37,985 nt of DNA from contig CALZIQ010000020.1 in NCBI GenBank assembly GCA_945787735.1, positions 1 through 37,985 on the forward strand, in the 5' to 3' direction. The translations under genes and the position numbers were made by a program. This DNA is from an uncultured Chromatiaceae bacterium. Its GTDB lineage: Bacteria > Pseudomonadota > Gammaproteobacteria > Tenderiales > Tenderiaceae. The notes below the pieces were generated by a model that made no database searches, was not told where the DNA came from, and saw only the letters and a list, made by a program, of their open reading frames with translations. Positions 1 to 8,356 of this stretch are shown one piece after another. Numbering within the stretch: position 1 is the stretch's first letter; every line of letters starts with the position of its first letter.

Positions 1-380
1 ATATTGTAAACTTGGCTGACCTTGTTTTGGTTATCAAACAATATAGGAAAGCTGACCTCGATCTCTTTTAGGTAGGCCTTAGCTTCATTGCTGTCTTCTT
101 CAACATTCACACCCAGCAGGGTAAACCCGAGCGGCTGGTACTTTTGATGTATCTTTTCCAGGATCGGCATTTCCTGGCGGCAAGGTCCGCACCAGGATGC
201 CCAAAAATTGAGCATGATGACTTCGCCGCGCATTTCGCTCAGTTTAAGATTTTTTCCGCTCAAACTTTTTAGGGTGAAATCAGGTGCCGGGCCTGACAGG
301 TCGCCTGCGTGACTTGGCAGGGTGATGAGGACCAGGGCTAATGTTAGCAAGCTAACTTTAAGGGCGCGAAAAATAGTCAT
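1..380 (-). CDS. TlpA/ResA-type thiol-disulfide oxidoreductase (3' end cut by window edge)
   Basis: Reading the minus strand from the ATG at 380 gives 126 codons that run off the left edge. A signal peptide (residues 1 to about 25, ending SHA) is followed by a thioredoxin fold with the active-site motif WCGPC at residues 63-67, preceded by LNFWAS, as in TlpA, ResA and CcmG. Such exported proteins reduce disulfides, often to keep the CXXCH cysteines of apocytochromes ready for haem attachment. A good ribosome site (GGAGG, about 386-390 on the minus strand) fixes the start. It is the fourth gene of the operon that begins with the two-haem HzsA-like lipoprotein, 11 bases after the preceding stop, so a role in maturing the locus's own cytochromes is a reasonable inference. 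The C-terminal part is not in the window. Confidence 0.93.
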   Translation of the reverse strand, partial: MTIFRALKVSLLTLALVLITLPSHAGDLSGPAPDFTLKSLSGKNLKLSEMRGEVIMLNFWASWCGPCRQEMPILEKIHQKYQPLGFTLLGVNVEEDSNEAKAYLKEIEVSFPILFDNQNKVSQVYN

Positions 381-391
381 TAGTACCTCCG

Positions 392-1051
392 TTAGAAAAA
401 CACTGTCAGGCCGGTGCTGACTTCTAGATTGTGGCTGGATTTACTGCTGCCAAGTAGATCAATATCGAAAATATGATCGCGCACGTCCAGGTGCCCAGCC
501 AGCCAGTCATTAAAGATGAAGCGGTATCCAAAACCGAAGTTGAGCGTATGGCGATCGTCGCCGGCAAACTCGGTGCTACCTGTTCCGCCGATCAAATATA
601 ATGCGGTATGAAATGCCTTGCCACTGCCGACAAATGCCTCGCCTGGCAAGACATTAAATCCAAATGACAGATTGTAATAACTCAGTTCACGTTCTGCTTC
701 GGTGAGCAGGCGGATGGAACCACTAAGACGCTCAAAACTAGTGTCACCAGCCTTTGACTGGGCATAATTGGCTTCAACAAAAAAATCTTCGCTGAAGTGA
801 TAGGCCAGCCGTCCACCAACGAGGCTGTTGGTACCGAAATCTTCAATGCTGAGCAGACCGACATAGGCGCCGGCTTCGAAATTTTCTGTGTCGATCTTGG
901 CTGGTTTCACCGGTTCGCGTTTAAGTTCTGGTTTGATCACTTGATCGGGTTCATCTGCAGCCCGAACTGGACTCTGCCACAGCACCAGCATGAGTAAGAT
1001 AACAATCAGCGGCCAAGTGGCTAGAAAAAAGTGACCAGTCCGATTTTCCAT
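392..1051 (-). CDS. Small outer-membrane beta-barrel protein
   Basis: This encodes 219 residues. An N-terminal signal peptide (hydrophobic stretch about residues 13-27, cleavage near VRAA) is followed by a short charged linker rich in Pro and Lys. About 160 residues of alternating hydrophobic/polar strands follow, with phrases such as GAYVGLLSIEDFG and LNFGFGYRFIFNDWLAGHLD, ending in the aromatic pair FF. A C-terminal Phe is typical of substrates of the BAM insertion machinery. The pattern resembles the small eight-stranded barrels, possibly the family annotated as outer membrane beta-barrel domain proteins next to myxobacterial-type TPR loci; that name is inference. The start codon lies inside the end of the preceding barrel gene (31-base overlap), so the two are probably translated together. 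No catalytic motif is visible and function is unknown. Confidence 0.8.
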   Translation of the reverse strand: MENRTGHFFLATWPLIVILLMLVLWQSPVRAADEPDQVIKPELKREPVKPAKIDTENFEAGAYVGLLSIEDFGTNSLVGGRLAYHFSEDFFVEANYAQSKAGDTSFERLSGSIRLLTEAERELSYYNLSFGFNVLPGEAFVGSGKAFHTALYLIGGTGSTEFAGDDRHTLNFGFGYRFIFNDWLAGHLDVRDHIFDIDLLGSSKSSHNLEVSTGLTVFF

Positions 1052-1755
1052 TCTTTTATGTCCTCATTGTCATCATCGCTGGAAAACACCACATAGCGAT
1101 TGTATTCGGCGCGCAAGGCAAAGCGGCGCGACACATAGGCATACATGCCTAGGCCCACATGAGCCAAAAGGTCGCTGCGATCTTCCGCCTGTACCAGCGT
1201 TGCCCGCGGCGTGGTTTTGATGTTGCCCATGCCCAAAGCAAAGAACGGGGAGTAACGCCATTCAGGAAATGCCTGATGCAGCAGGTTAACATTGGTGATT
1301 AGATTGTTGGAAAAACTGCCCACGGCCTGCATAAACGAAAGTTCGGTAGATAGGTTGGCAGTGAAATTGTAAGCACCATAGAGAGTCGCCGTTTGTGCGC
1401 CGTTCATGTCGCCGCCCATAACACCAACTTCGGCATTGCGCTGGGCAAACTGATTTTGCGTGACCTGGGTAAACTGGGTTTTCTTGCCTTCCGGGTCGAG
1501 CGTGCGTTCGAGCTGTAGTTGGTGCGCCCAACCAGTGGTGCCGTCGGTTGAGATGATTTTAAACCAGTCGGTACGGCGTTTTACGATTTCAATCCATTCA
1601 CTGCGATCAATGACATAAAATACCGGATAACCTCGCCCGGGGCCGGTATGCAGTTCGATGAAGGGTTCTACCACCTGAACCTTGCGGTAAGTATCTGCCG
1701 CGTTGGCCAGGCCACAGCTGAACAGCAGGCTTATCATCAACAGCAATACAGGCAT
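1021..1755 (-). CDS. SH3b-domain / outer-membrane beta-barrel protein
   Basis: I chose the ATG at 1755, one base after the stop of the upstream lipoprotein gene, which suggests translational coupling; an in-frame TTG at 1803 is less likely. The product is 244 residues. A signal peptide ends at about residue 19 (ANA). A bacterial SH3 (SH3b) domain at about residues 24-83 follows, recognisable by the phrases ELHTGPGRGYPVFYVIDR and GTTGWAHQLQLE. After a Gln-rich linker comes a beta-barrel of about 135 residues ending LVTFF, with a C-terminal Phe as in BAM substrates. SH3b domains often bind peptidoglycan or peptides, so this could tie the outer membrane to the cell wall or to partner proteins. 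That role is inferred. It lies between the HzsA-like lipoprotein and another barrel in one operon. Confidence 0.8.
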   Translation of the reverse strand: MPVLLLMISLLFSCGLANAADTYRKVQVVEPFIELHTGPGRGYPVFYVIDRSEWIEIVKRRTDWFKIISTDGTTGWAHQLQLERTLDPEGKKTQFTQVTQNQFAQRNAEVGVMGGDMNGAQTATLYGAYNFTANLSTELSFMQAVGSFSNNLITNVNLLHQAFPEWRYSPFFALGMGNIKTTPRATLVQAEDRSDLLAHVGLGMYAYVSRRFALRAEYNRYVVFSSDDDNEDIKEWKIGLVTFF

Positions 1756-1756
1756 G

Positions 1757-4423
1757 TCAGGGTGGCGGAATATCAAATGGATTGTTGTAATACTGGGCAC
1801 CAATATCGAGCCACTCAGAGATTAAACGTTTTTCAGCATCAGTGAGCCAGCCTTCATGGCTGCCTCCGCTGTCGAATTTTTCCAGAAAATAACTATTGTT
1901 GGCCCCATTGACCGACATGGAGGGTCCAGGGGCTCGCACAGGCACCAGCACCGGTATTGGGTTGCCATCCAGATCCAGAATTAGATTGCCGTCTTCATCC
2001 AGTTCAAATAAGAGATTGCCATTGTTGTCGACCGCCTGAACCATTACGTCCTGCAGTGCATTGTCGACAAGCTCTTGCTCGTTATCATTAAACAATAATT
2101 CTCGGTAAGAGGTTACGTGATCTGGCTCATCACTTGACGCCCCACCTGTCAGATCCAGTTGCTCAGCTGGGACCATGGCATTGCTGGCATTGTCCTGACT
2201 GGTATGGCAGGTAGTGCAGGTGCGATCTTCATTTAGCATGGAGTCAGGATTGAGAATGCCGCGTGGCTCAGTCCAGAGTGGTTGTATGTGTGTTACATAG
2301 TTGATGATGGTGCGGCATAAGGGGGTCCAGGTCGTGACACAATCACCGCTAGTGGGAATAGCGCTGGTCAGATCAGAATAAAGATAAGAAAACGAGGCGT
2401 CGGCAGCGCGGACATTGATATCGGTCCAAACGTCTTCATAGTGAATGTCGACGCTTGGCGTGAGGTAGGCGCAGTCGCTGTTGCAGCTAATGCGTGCCAA
2501 TGTCTCTGCCATGGTTTCGCTTATCTGTGGACGAATGCTGCTATCGGTGTTAGGGAAGCGGACCCCCGTCTGCGACGCACCTGAATAGATACTTGCCGGG
2601 CCGTCACTGTTTCCATGCGGCACACCACTGCTGTGGTCATGGCAGCCATTGCACTTTTTGGTTTCGCCCGGAATGACCTGAATCCAGTTTTGATGACGGG
2701 CGCTGATGCGTCGACCGTTTCCATCCAGTACGCTAATAGCAAGTGGCACATTGGCCGGTACCTTGACCATTACCGAGCCATCCGGTTCGATCGGGGCGTA
2801 TCCAATAATTTCACGCATCAGTTGATTGCGGCTACGTCCAAATGCTGTGCCGGGAATGTCGAGCGTGTCACGATCAGGTAAGGGCACGCCTTTTACAATA
2901 CGCAGAAAACGAGCCGGGCGATCAGTAGCCAAGGTTTGAGCCGGGTCAGCCAATGTGCTTATGCCCGCGTTGCTGCTGTCAACCCCGTCAATATCGTAAA
3001 TGCTACGAATGTTGAGCACGCCGACACTTTCAGTCTCATAGCGACTGTTTAGCTGGTTTGTATTTGGAATGGCAAAGCTGGGGCGTTCATAAGTGGCAAC
3101 AACATCATGGATAATGATCCCTTCTTCGGGTGTAACAATGGGTAGCTGTGTATTGTTGTTCTGGTTGTATATGTAAATGCCATACAGCCGTGGTGCGGCG
3201 ACAGCCTCATCATCGGCAAGTCGTTCGGCAGTGCAGGGGACAATAGTCTCGACATCATTTGCATCGACTTCAATCAGACGGCAGGGGCTCCAACTGATCA
3301 AGGCACGATTACTGCTATCCCAGAGCGGATAAAAGGCGCTGACATAACCATCTGGCGCAATGCGGTTGTCGCTGTAAATGTCGAGATTGATGAGTTCTGA
3401 CTGCGCACGTGTATCGGTGAGAGGCGCGTTGCTGTTTTTTAAATATTGATTATCAAGGTAATCATCCAGATCAATCGCAGCATACAGGCCACTACCATTG
3501 GTGCCACGGAATGGAATAAGGCGAGCGGCGAATCGGCCATCATTCATTTCACGTGCTTGGGTGAATTGAATAGTCGATTCGTCAGAGCCGGTATTGTGGC
3601 TGTGAGCCCCGTACACAATGTCAAGCTCGGTGCCGTCATCATTCATTTTATAAAGATTGATGCTGTTATTGCTGCCCATGTTGTCCCAACGGCTGAAAAT
3701 AATGTCGCCGTTTGACGACACTGTTGGATCAAAGTCGTGGCTGTGATTAAATGAGATCTGTTTGATGTTGTTGCCATCTTCATCCATGACGTGCAGCACG
3801 AAAGCGGGGCCGTTACGGCTTTCGTTTTCGGCGGTGAATTTTGGTTTGCCTTCGTCTAATAAAATGGCGCCTGCATCGCGTTGACGAGTGGATGTAAAAA
3901 CAATGCGGCCATCAGGCAGATAATGAGGGCTAATATCCTGGCCTGCTTCGGCAGTGATATCTGAACCGATGATGCGTTTTAGTGTGTCTGTGGCGATCTC
4001 GTATTCCCAGATGTTCCAGGTTGGTTGTTCATCGTCATTGGCGTTTTCGATTTCGGGGGCGCGCATGGCGAAAATGAGTTTGGAACCATCAGCACTGGTT
4101 TCGATGTCCTTAACATCGCCCATGCCGCCAGTGAAGCTAAAGGTAATGTTTTTTTCGGCGGCGCTGGGTGAGGCGCGATCACGCAGATAAAGATCGGCGC
4201 CGGGATTGAAGTCTTCAAGGTCGAGTAGGTCAATACGGGCTGGATCACCCTGATTGTTAACAGGGATGGGACGTTTGACATAGGCAATAGGGTAATCGAG
4301 TAGAACAGGTATCGGATCACTTTCCTGAGACTGTTCAAGACAGCCGGAAACTTGAGTGGCAATGAAGAGCACTAGCAGAAGCCATGCTGATGGTTTTAAC
4401 CAACTGAGAAAGCTGTCACTCAT
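1757..4423 (-). CDS. HzsA-like beta-propeller lipoprotein with two CXXCH haem motifs
   Basis: The product is 888 residues from the ATG at 4423; a TTG seven codons upstream is possible but would spoil the signal peptide. The signal ends in a lipobox VSGC with the lipid-bearing Cys at residue 28 and Leu at +2, predicting outer-membrane sorting. The N-terminal half holds TolB/PD40-type propeller blades (for example GRIVFTSTRQRDAG, NGDIIFSRWDN). Further on, the phrase IIGYAPIEPDGSVMVKVPAN leads to the haem motif CNGCH at 591-595, an arrangement I recognise from relatives of the hydrazine synthase alpha subunit (HZS_alpha). A second motif, CTTCH, lies at 736-740. Real hydrazine synthase needs partners absent here, so this is a homologue, not that enzyme. 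It is the first gene of a four-gene operon that ends, as far as is visible, with a TlpA-type oxidoreductase. Confidence 0.85.
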   Translation of the reverse strand: MSDSFLSWLKPSAWLLLVLFIATQVSGCLEQSQESDPIPVLLDYPIAYVKRPIPVNNQGDPARIDLLDLEDFNPGADLYLRDRASPSAAEKNITFSFTGGMGDVKDIETSADGSKLIFAMRAPEIENANDDEQPTWNIWEYEIATDTLKRIIGSDITAEAGQDISPHYLPDGRIVFTSTRQRDAGAILLDEGKPKFTAENESRNGPAFVLHVMDEDGNNIKQISFNHSHDFDPTVSSNGDIIFSRWDNMGSNNSINLYKMNDDGTELDIVYGAHSHNTGSDESTIQFTQAREMNDGRFAARLIPFRGTNGSGLYAAIDLDDYLDNQYLKNSNAPLTDTRAQSELINLDIYSDNRIAPDGYVSAFYPLWDSSNRALISWSPCRLIEVDANDVETIVPCTAERLADDEAVAAPRLYGIYIYNQNNNTQLPIVTPEEGIIIHDVVATYERPSFAIPNTNQLNSRYETESVGVLNIRSIYDIDGVDSSNAGISTLADPAQTLATDRPARFLRIVKGVPLPDRDTLDIPGTAFGRSRNQLMREIIGYAPIEPDGSVMVKVPANVPLAISVLDGNGRRISARHQNWIQVIPGETKKCNGCHDHSSGVPHGNSDGPASIYSGASQTGVRFPNTDSSIRPQISETMAETLARISCNSDCAYLTPSVDIHYEDVWTDINVRAADASFSYLYSDLTSAIPTSGDCVTTWTPLCRTIINYVTHIQPLWTEPRGILNPDSMLNEDRTCTTCHTSQDNASNAMVPAEQLDLTGGASSDEPDHVTSYRELLFNDNEQELVDNALQDVMVQAVDNNGNLLFELDEDGNLILDLDGNPIPVLVPVRAPGPSMSVNGANNSYFLEKFDSGGSHEGWLTDAEKRLISEWLDIGAQYYNNPFDIPPP

Positions 4424-4469
4424 TTTGAAATCTGCGTCCAACAAAATAATTGTCGTATCAAAGACGAAT

Positions 4470-4475
4470 ATTATA
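4470..4475 (-). promoter_or_regulatory. Candidate -10 element for the HzsA-like operon
   Basis: On the minus strand the hexamer TATAAT is a perfect sigma-70 -10 box about 47 bases before the ATG at 4423. No good -35 is found at 16-18 bases; the nearest candidate is TTCATA with a 19-base spacer. The call rests on the -10 alone. Confidence 0.4.
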
Positions 4476-4502
4476 AGGCATGACGACAGTAATGTATGAA
4501 CG

Positions 4503-4564
4503 GTTTCACATTTGTGGTTTTTTTTCGCTTAGATTTTTAGATGTTTATGGTTCTAGTGTGAAAC
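4503..4564. repeat. Inverted repeat GTTTCACA/TGTGAAAC in the divergent intergenic region
   Basis: GTTTCACA at 4503-4510 is matched by its exact reverse complement TGTGAAAC at 4557-4564, with 46 AT-rich bases between. It sits between the two divergent operons, where a shared regulator would bind. It could be a pair of operator half-sites or chance. Confidence 0.4.
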
Positions 4565-4657
4565 AGATAACACAATAGGGTGAGGCTTTGGGTTAGAATA
4601 GCACCAACATGAAAAATATAAGAATCGAATTTTATTAAGGGTCAGGTTGTTATTAAG

Positions 4658-5863
4658 ATGTTGCGTAAACTCTATTTTATTGGTATTGGCTTGTTGGCGC
4701 TCAACTTGAGCGTTGAGGCAGGGCCTCGAGAACAAGCCAAGCGTATACATGACCGTATCGCCGGTGTGCCGCCATCTGCCCCTATACTGAACAGCATGGA
4801 GGCCGACATCGTGTCTGGCGATGTCATTGCGGCAGCCAATACCGCCATGCAGAATCCGGCATTTTACAATGTCACCTTGAAGAACATGGTCACGCCCTGG
4901 ACCAATGAAGAGCAAACTGTATTCGCCTCTTTGAATGATTACACCGCTACTGTGATTGGCATGGTGCGCGATGATTTTGATTTCCGTCTTATTCTTTCTG
5001 ATGACATTCTCTATGTCGGTGATGATGCGCTTGGATTGCCAGCCTATTCAAATAGCAATAACTCACACTACGAAAGCCTGGAACAAAATGGAGTTGATCT
5101 GTTGACCGGACTGGTCCGACGCACCCAATCAGCTTTCACTGGATTGCCGGCAGAGGCTACCGCCGGCATCATGACCACCCGCGCGGCTGCCAAGGCCTTT
5201 TTTGTGGACGGCACCAACCGCGCAATGTTTCGTTTCACCGTATTGAATCATTTTTGCAATGATCTTGAGCAGATGAAGGATGTCACCCGACCGGCAGACC
5301 GTATTCGTCAGGATGTCTCACGTAGTCCCGGTGGCGACAGCCGCATCTTTCTAAATGCTTGTGTGGGTTGTCATGCAGGAATGGATCCGATGGCGCAGGC
5401 CTTTGCCTATTATGAATACGAATATGACAGTGAGAATGACTCTGATGCAGAGAGCGGGAGTTTGGTTTACAACGATGTAGGCATGATCGACCCGGATACT
5501 GGCACTCGGGTCAAAAAGAAATATCACATCAACGCCAGCAATTTTAAATACGGTTATCAAACGCCTGATGATCGTTGGGACAACTACTGGCGTGCAGGGC
5601 CAAATGCATTGCTCGGCTGGGATACTCAGGAGCTGGGATTGCCAAGCGGTGGCAACGGCGCTAAATCGCTTGGTGTAGAGCTGGCAAACAGCGAGGCTTT
5701 TGCCGTTTGCCAGGTGAAAAAAGTGTTCAAGACAGTGTGCCTGCGACAACCAATCAATACCGATATGACGACGTTTGATACCATTGTCGGCTCGTTCAAA
5801 TCTAGTAACTACAATTTGAAACAGGTCTTCGCCGAAACGGCAGACTACTGTAAGGGTGATTGA
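4658..5863 (+). CDS. Exported mono-haem protein related to DUF1592/1588/1585 cytochromes
   Basis: This encodes 401 residues. A signal peptide of about 21 residues ends VEA. One haem-binding motif, CVGCH, is at residues 235-239, followed by AGMDPMAQAF. The CxxCHxxxDPxxxxF pattern is the hallmark of the DUF1588 segment of planctomycete-type cytochrome proteins. The upstream part (RDDFDFRLILSDDILYVG, then an Arg/Thr-rich stretch near GIMTTRAAAKAFF) resembles DUF1592, and the C-terminal SEAFAVCQVKKVFKTVCLR recalls DUF1585. The protein is shorter than planctomycete members and the match is by eye. Met242 or another Met could be the distal haem ligand (inference). It is first in the plus-strand operon and overlaps the start of the next gene by one base. 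Substrate and electron partner are unknown. Confidence 0.78.
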   Translation: MLRKLYFIGIGLLALNLSVEAGPREQAKRIHDRIAGVPPSAPILNSMEADIVSGDVIAAANTAMQNPAFYNVTLKNMVTPWTNEEQTVFASLNDYTATVIGMVRDDFDFRLILSDDILYVGDDALGLPAYSNSNNSHYESLEQNGVDLLTGLVRRTQSAFTGLPAEATAGIMTTRAAAKAFFVDGTNRAMFRFTVLNHFCNDLEQMKDVTRPADRIRQDVSRSPGGDSRIFLNACVGCHAGMDPMAQAFAYYEYEYDSENDSDAESGSLVYNDVGMIDPDTGTRVKKKYHINASNFKYGYQTPDDRWDNYWRAGPNALLGWDTQELGLPSGGNGAKSLGVELANSEAFAVCQVKKVFKTVCLRQPINTDMTTFDTIVGSFKSSNYNLKQVFAETADYCKGD

Positions 5864-8337
5864 TGATGAGTCGTTTGATATTTCGCCCTGTCTATTTTTT
5901 TCTTATCGCACTTATTTTGGTCGGCTGTGACAACGTTCCCGTGGATCAGAATTTCGTCACAACTAATGCAAACAGCAGAAATTACACAGGCCCTGAACCC
6001 GCCACCGCTGATGTGCAGAGTTTCAAGACCAACGTCTGGGACAATCTGGTCGATAAATGCGGCGCTTGCCATGGCACTGGCGGACAGTCGCCTAGTTTTG
6101 TGCAGGATGACGATATCAATCTGGCCTATAGTCAGGCAATTACCGTGGTCGATCTCGGCGCAGCGGAAAATTCCCGCCTCGTGACCAAGGTAGGTGGTGG
6201 GCACAATTGCTGGGAAAGCAGCACTGCTGCCTGCGCAGCAATCATGACTGCTTTTATTCAAAACTGGGTTGGTGGAAGCGCAGATGATCAGGGCAGGCAG
6301 ATCGTACTGGAAACACCGACGGAGAAAGATGCTGGCGACAGTAAAAGCTATCCTGAAGACAGCAGCCTCTTTTCCGCTACAGTCTATCCGTTGTTGACGG
6401 CTTACTGTGCAGACTGTCATGCCGAATCCGCCCAACTTCCCCAGGCGCCTTATTTCGCTAGCAGCGATGTGGATGCCGCCTTTGATGCGGTCAAGACCAG
6501 CCAAAAACTGGATCTGGACACACCTTCAAATTCTCGCCTGGTGGTTCGCTTGCGCAGTGAGTTTCATAATTGCTGGGAAGATTGCCAGGATGATGCTGAC
6601 GAGATGCAACAAGCAGTTACCAATTTTGCTAACGGTATTATACCTACCCAAATCGATCCACAGCTGGTCTTGAGCAAGGCACTAAGCCTGGGGGATGGCA
6701 CCATCGCCAGCGGCGGCAGCCGTCATGAAGAAAATGTCATTGCCTTGTATCAATTTAAAGAAGGCCAGGGCAGTACGATTTATGATGTTAGCGGTATCTC
6801 ACCTCTGCTGCATTTGCAATTATCTGGGGTTGAGGATGTGGACTACAAATGGGTCGGTGGTTGGGGCGTCGAGTTTCTTGGCGGTAAGGCGCAGGGTACA
6901 ACCAGTGCAAGTAAAAAACTAAGCGACTTTATTAAGGCCTCTGGCGAATACTCGATTGAAGCCTGGGCTGTACCGGCCAATGTCACCCAGGAAGGTCCGG
7001 CCTCAATTATCAGCTATTCAGCGGGTCTGGCTGATCGTAACGTCACCCTGGGACAGACACTCTATAACTATGACTACCTTCACCGCAGCAGTTCAACTGA
7101 TAGTAATGGTGAACCAGCCCTGTCCACTGATGATGACGACGAAGATCTGCAGGCCACCGAACAGCATGTGGTGATCACCTATGACCCGGTCAACGGCCGC
7201 GGCATCTATGTTAATGGTGTGTTTACCGATGATCTTGATGGGGTCGAGCCAGGCAATCTGGGTGACTGGGATGATACCTATGCCCTGGTATTTGGCAATG
7301 AAGTCACGGGCAATCGCCCCTGGCATGGCAAATTGCGCCTCGTGGCTATCCACAACCGTGCCCTTAATCCTTCGCAGATCCAGAAGAATTTCGAAGCAGG
7401 CGTGGGTGAGAAGTTTTACCTGCTTTTCAGCGTTGAACAGGTTGTCGGTGTGCCGCAAAGTTACATCCTGCTTGAGGTAAGCCAGTTTGATAGCTACAGC
7501 TATCTGTTCAGCCAGCCTATGTTTATCAGCCTGGATATGAATGCCGACCCGGGTTCTTTCCGTATTGCCGGCATGCGCCTAGGCATTAACGGCAAGGAGT
7601 CTGCTGTTGGTCAGGCCTATGTCAACGTCGACACAACTATCACCAGTAGCGCGTTTGTAAAGAGCGAGCAGTTCAACGCCAAGGCGCAGTCTTTATCTGA
7701 ACTGGGTACCATCATCCCGTTGGAAAAAGGCGTTGATGCGGATGAGTTCTTTCTAAGCTTCGAAGTGCTGGCGGATAAGACCAATGTATTTGTCGAGCCG
7801 CAGCCTTTGCAGTCCACTGCATCTGTTAGCAGCGATCTGCAACCTGATATCGGCCTGCGTATCTTTGCCGAAGTCAACGCCACCATGGCAGAGATTACAG
7901 ATGTGGCGATCACGCAATCCGATGTCCAGGCCACGTATGAAACAATCAAACAGCAGCTGCCAGTGGTTGAATCTGTTGGCGGCTTCCTTTCGTCTCATCA
8001 GGTGGCCATTTCACAGTTGGCGGTGGAATACTGCAATGCGCTAGTGAATGATATCTCGTTGCGTAGCAGCTTTTTTCCGGGATTCGATTTCTCCAGGCCT
8101 GCCAATACAGCGTTTGATGCCACTGGCAGGAGCCAGGTCATTACGCCGCTGTTGGGCAAGATCGCAGGAACGGGCCTGGTCAGCCAGCCGCTGGATGCGG
8201 ATTTGAGAAGTGAGCTGGATTCGCTAATCAATAAACTAACCGCCTGTGGTGGCAGCTGTGCAGCTGACCGCACTGAGGTTGTCGTTAAATCAGCCTGCGC
8301 CGCCATGATGGGCAGCGCAGTCATGCTGATTCAGTAA
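5863..8337 (+). CDS. Lipoprotein with two duplicated CXXCH modules and a LamG domain
   Basis: Translation probably starts at the ATG at 5863, inside TGATG where it overlaps the previous stop; AAGGGTGA lies just before. The product is 824 residues. The lipobox is LVGC with Cys22, followed by Asp-Asn, which in E. coli marks retention in the inner membrane. Two related cytochrome-like modules follow: CGACH (66-70) with NSRLV and HNCW (114-117), then CADCH (182-186) with NSRLV and HNCW (235-238). Residues about 291-510 form a LamG/concanavalin-type domain (VIALYQFKEGQGSTIYDVSG at its start, RGIYVNGVFTDDL inside), a fold that usually binds carbohydrate. The last 300 residues are unrecognised and contain a Cys-rich patch (TACGGSCAAD). 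It lies between the mono-haem gene and the DUF1501-like gene, 19 bases before the latter. Confidence 0.82.
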   Translation: MMSRLIFRPVYFFLIALILVGCDNVPVDQNFVTTNANSRNYTGPEPATADVQSFKTNVWDNLVDKCGACHGTGGQSPSFVQDDDINLAYSQAITVVDLGAAENSRLVTKVGGGHNCWESSTAACAAIMTAFIQNWVGGSADDQGRQIVLETPTEKDAGDSKSYPEDSSLFSATVYPLLTAYCADCHAESAQLPQAPYFASSDVDAAFDAVKTSQKLDLDTPSNSRLVVRLRSEFHNCWEDCQDDADEMQQAVTNFANGIIPTQIDPQLVLSKALSLGDGTIASGGSRHEENVIALYQFKEGQGSTIYDVSGISPLLHLQLSGVEDVDYKWVGGWGVEFLGGKAQGTTSASKKLSDFIKASGEYSIEAWAVPANVTQEGPASIISYSAGLADRNVTLGQTLYNYDYLHRSSSTDSNGEPALSTDDDDEDLQATEQHVVITYDPVNGRGIYVNGVFTDDLDGVEPGNLGDWDDTYALVFGNEVTGNRPWHGKLRLVAIHNRALNPSQIQKNFEAGVGEKFYLLFSVEQVVGVPQSYILLEVSQFDSYSYLFSQPMFISLDMNADPGSFRIAGMRLGINGKESAVGQAYVNVDTTITSSAFVKSEQFNAKAQSLSELGTIIPLEKGVDADEFFLSFEVLADKTNVFVEPQPLQSTASVSSDLQPDIGLRIFAEVNATMAEITDVAITQSDVQATYETIKQQLPVVESVGGFLSSHQVAISQLAVEYCNALVNDISLRSSFFPGFDFSRPANTAFDATGRSQVITPLLGKIAGTGLVSQPLDADLRSELDSLINKLTACGGSCAADRTEVVVKSACAAMMGSAVMLIQ

Positions 8338-8356
8338 TTGTGAGGGTGAAGTAATA

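Noticed and set aside
1757-4423. A true hydrazine synthase (anammox)
   Set aside because: No beta or gamma subunit or other anammox gene is present, and the host markers are gammaproteobacterial.
4609-4638. Nine-codon frame starting ATG before the mono-haem gene
   Set aside because: It has no ribosome site and no sign of a leader peptide such as repeated regulatory codons.
5845-6504. Open frame of 219 codons on the minus strand
   Set aside because: It lies wholly antisense to the end of the mono-haem gene and the start of the CXXCH/LamG gene, has no recognisable domain and has no ribosome site. It is a shadow frame.
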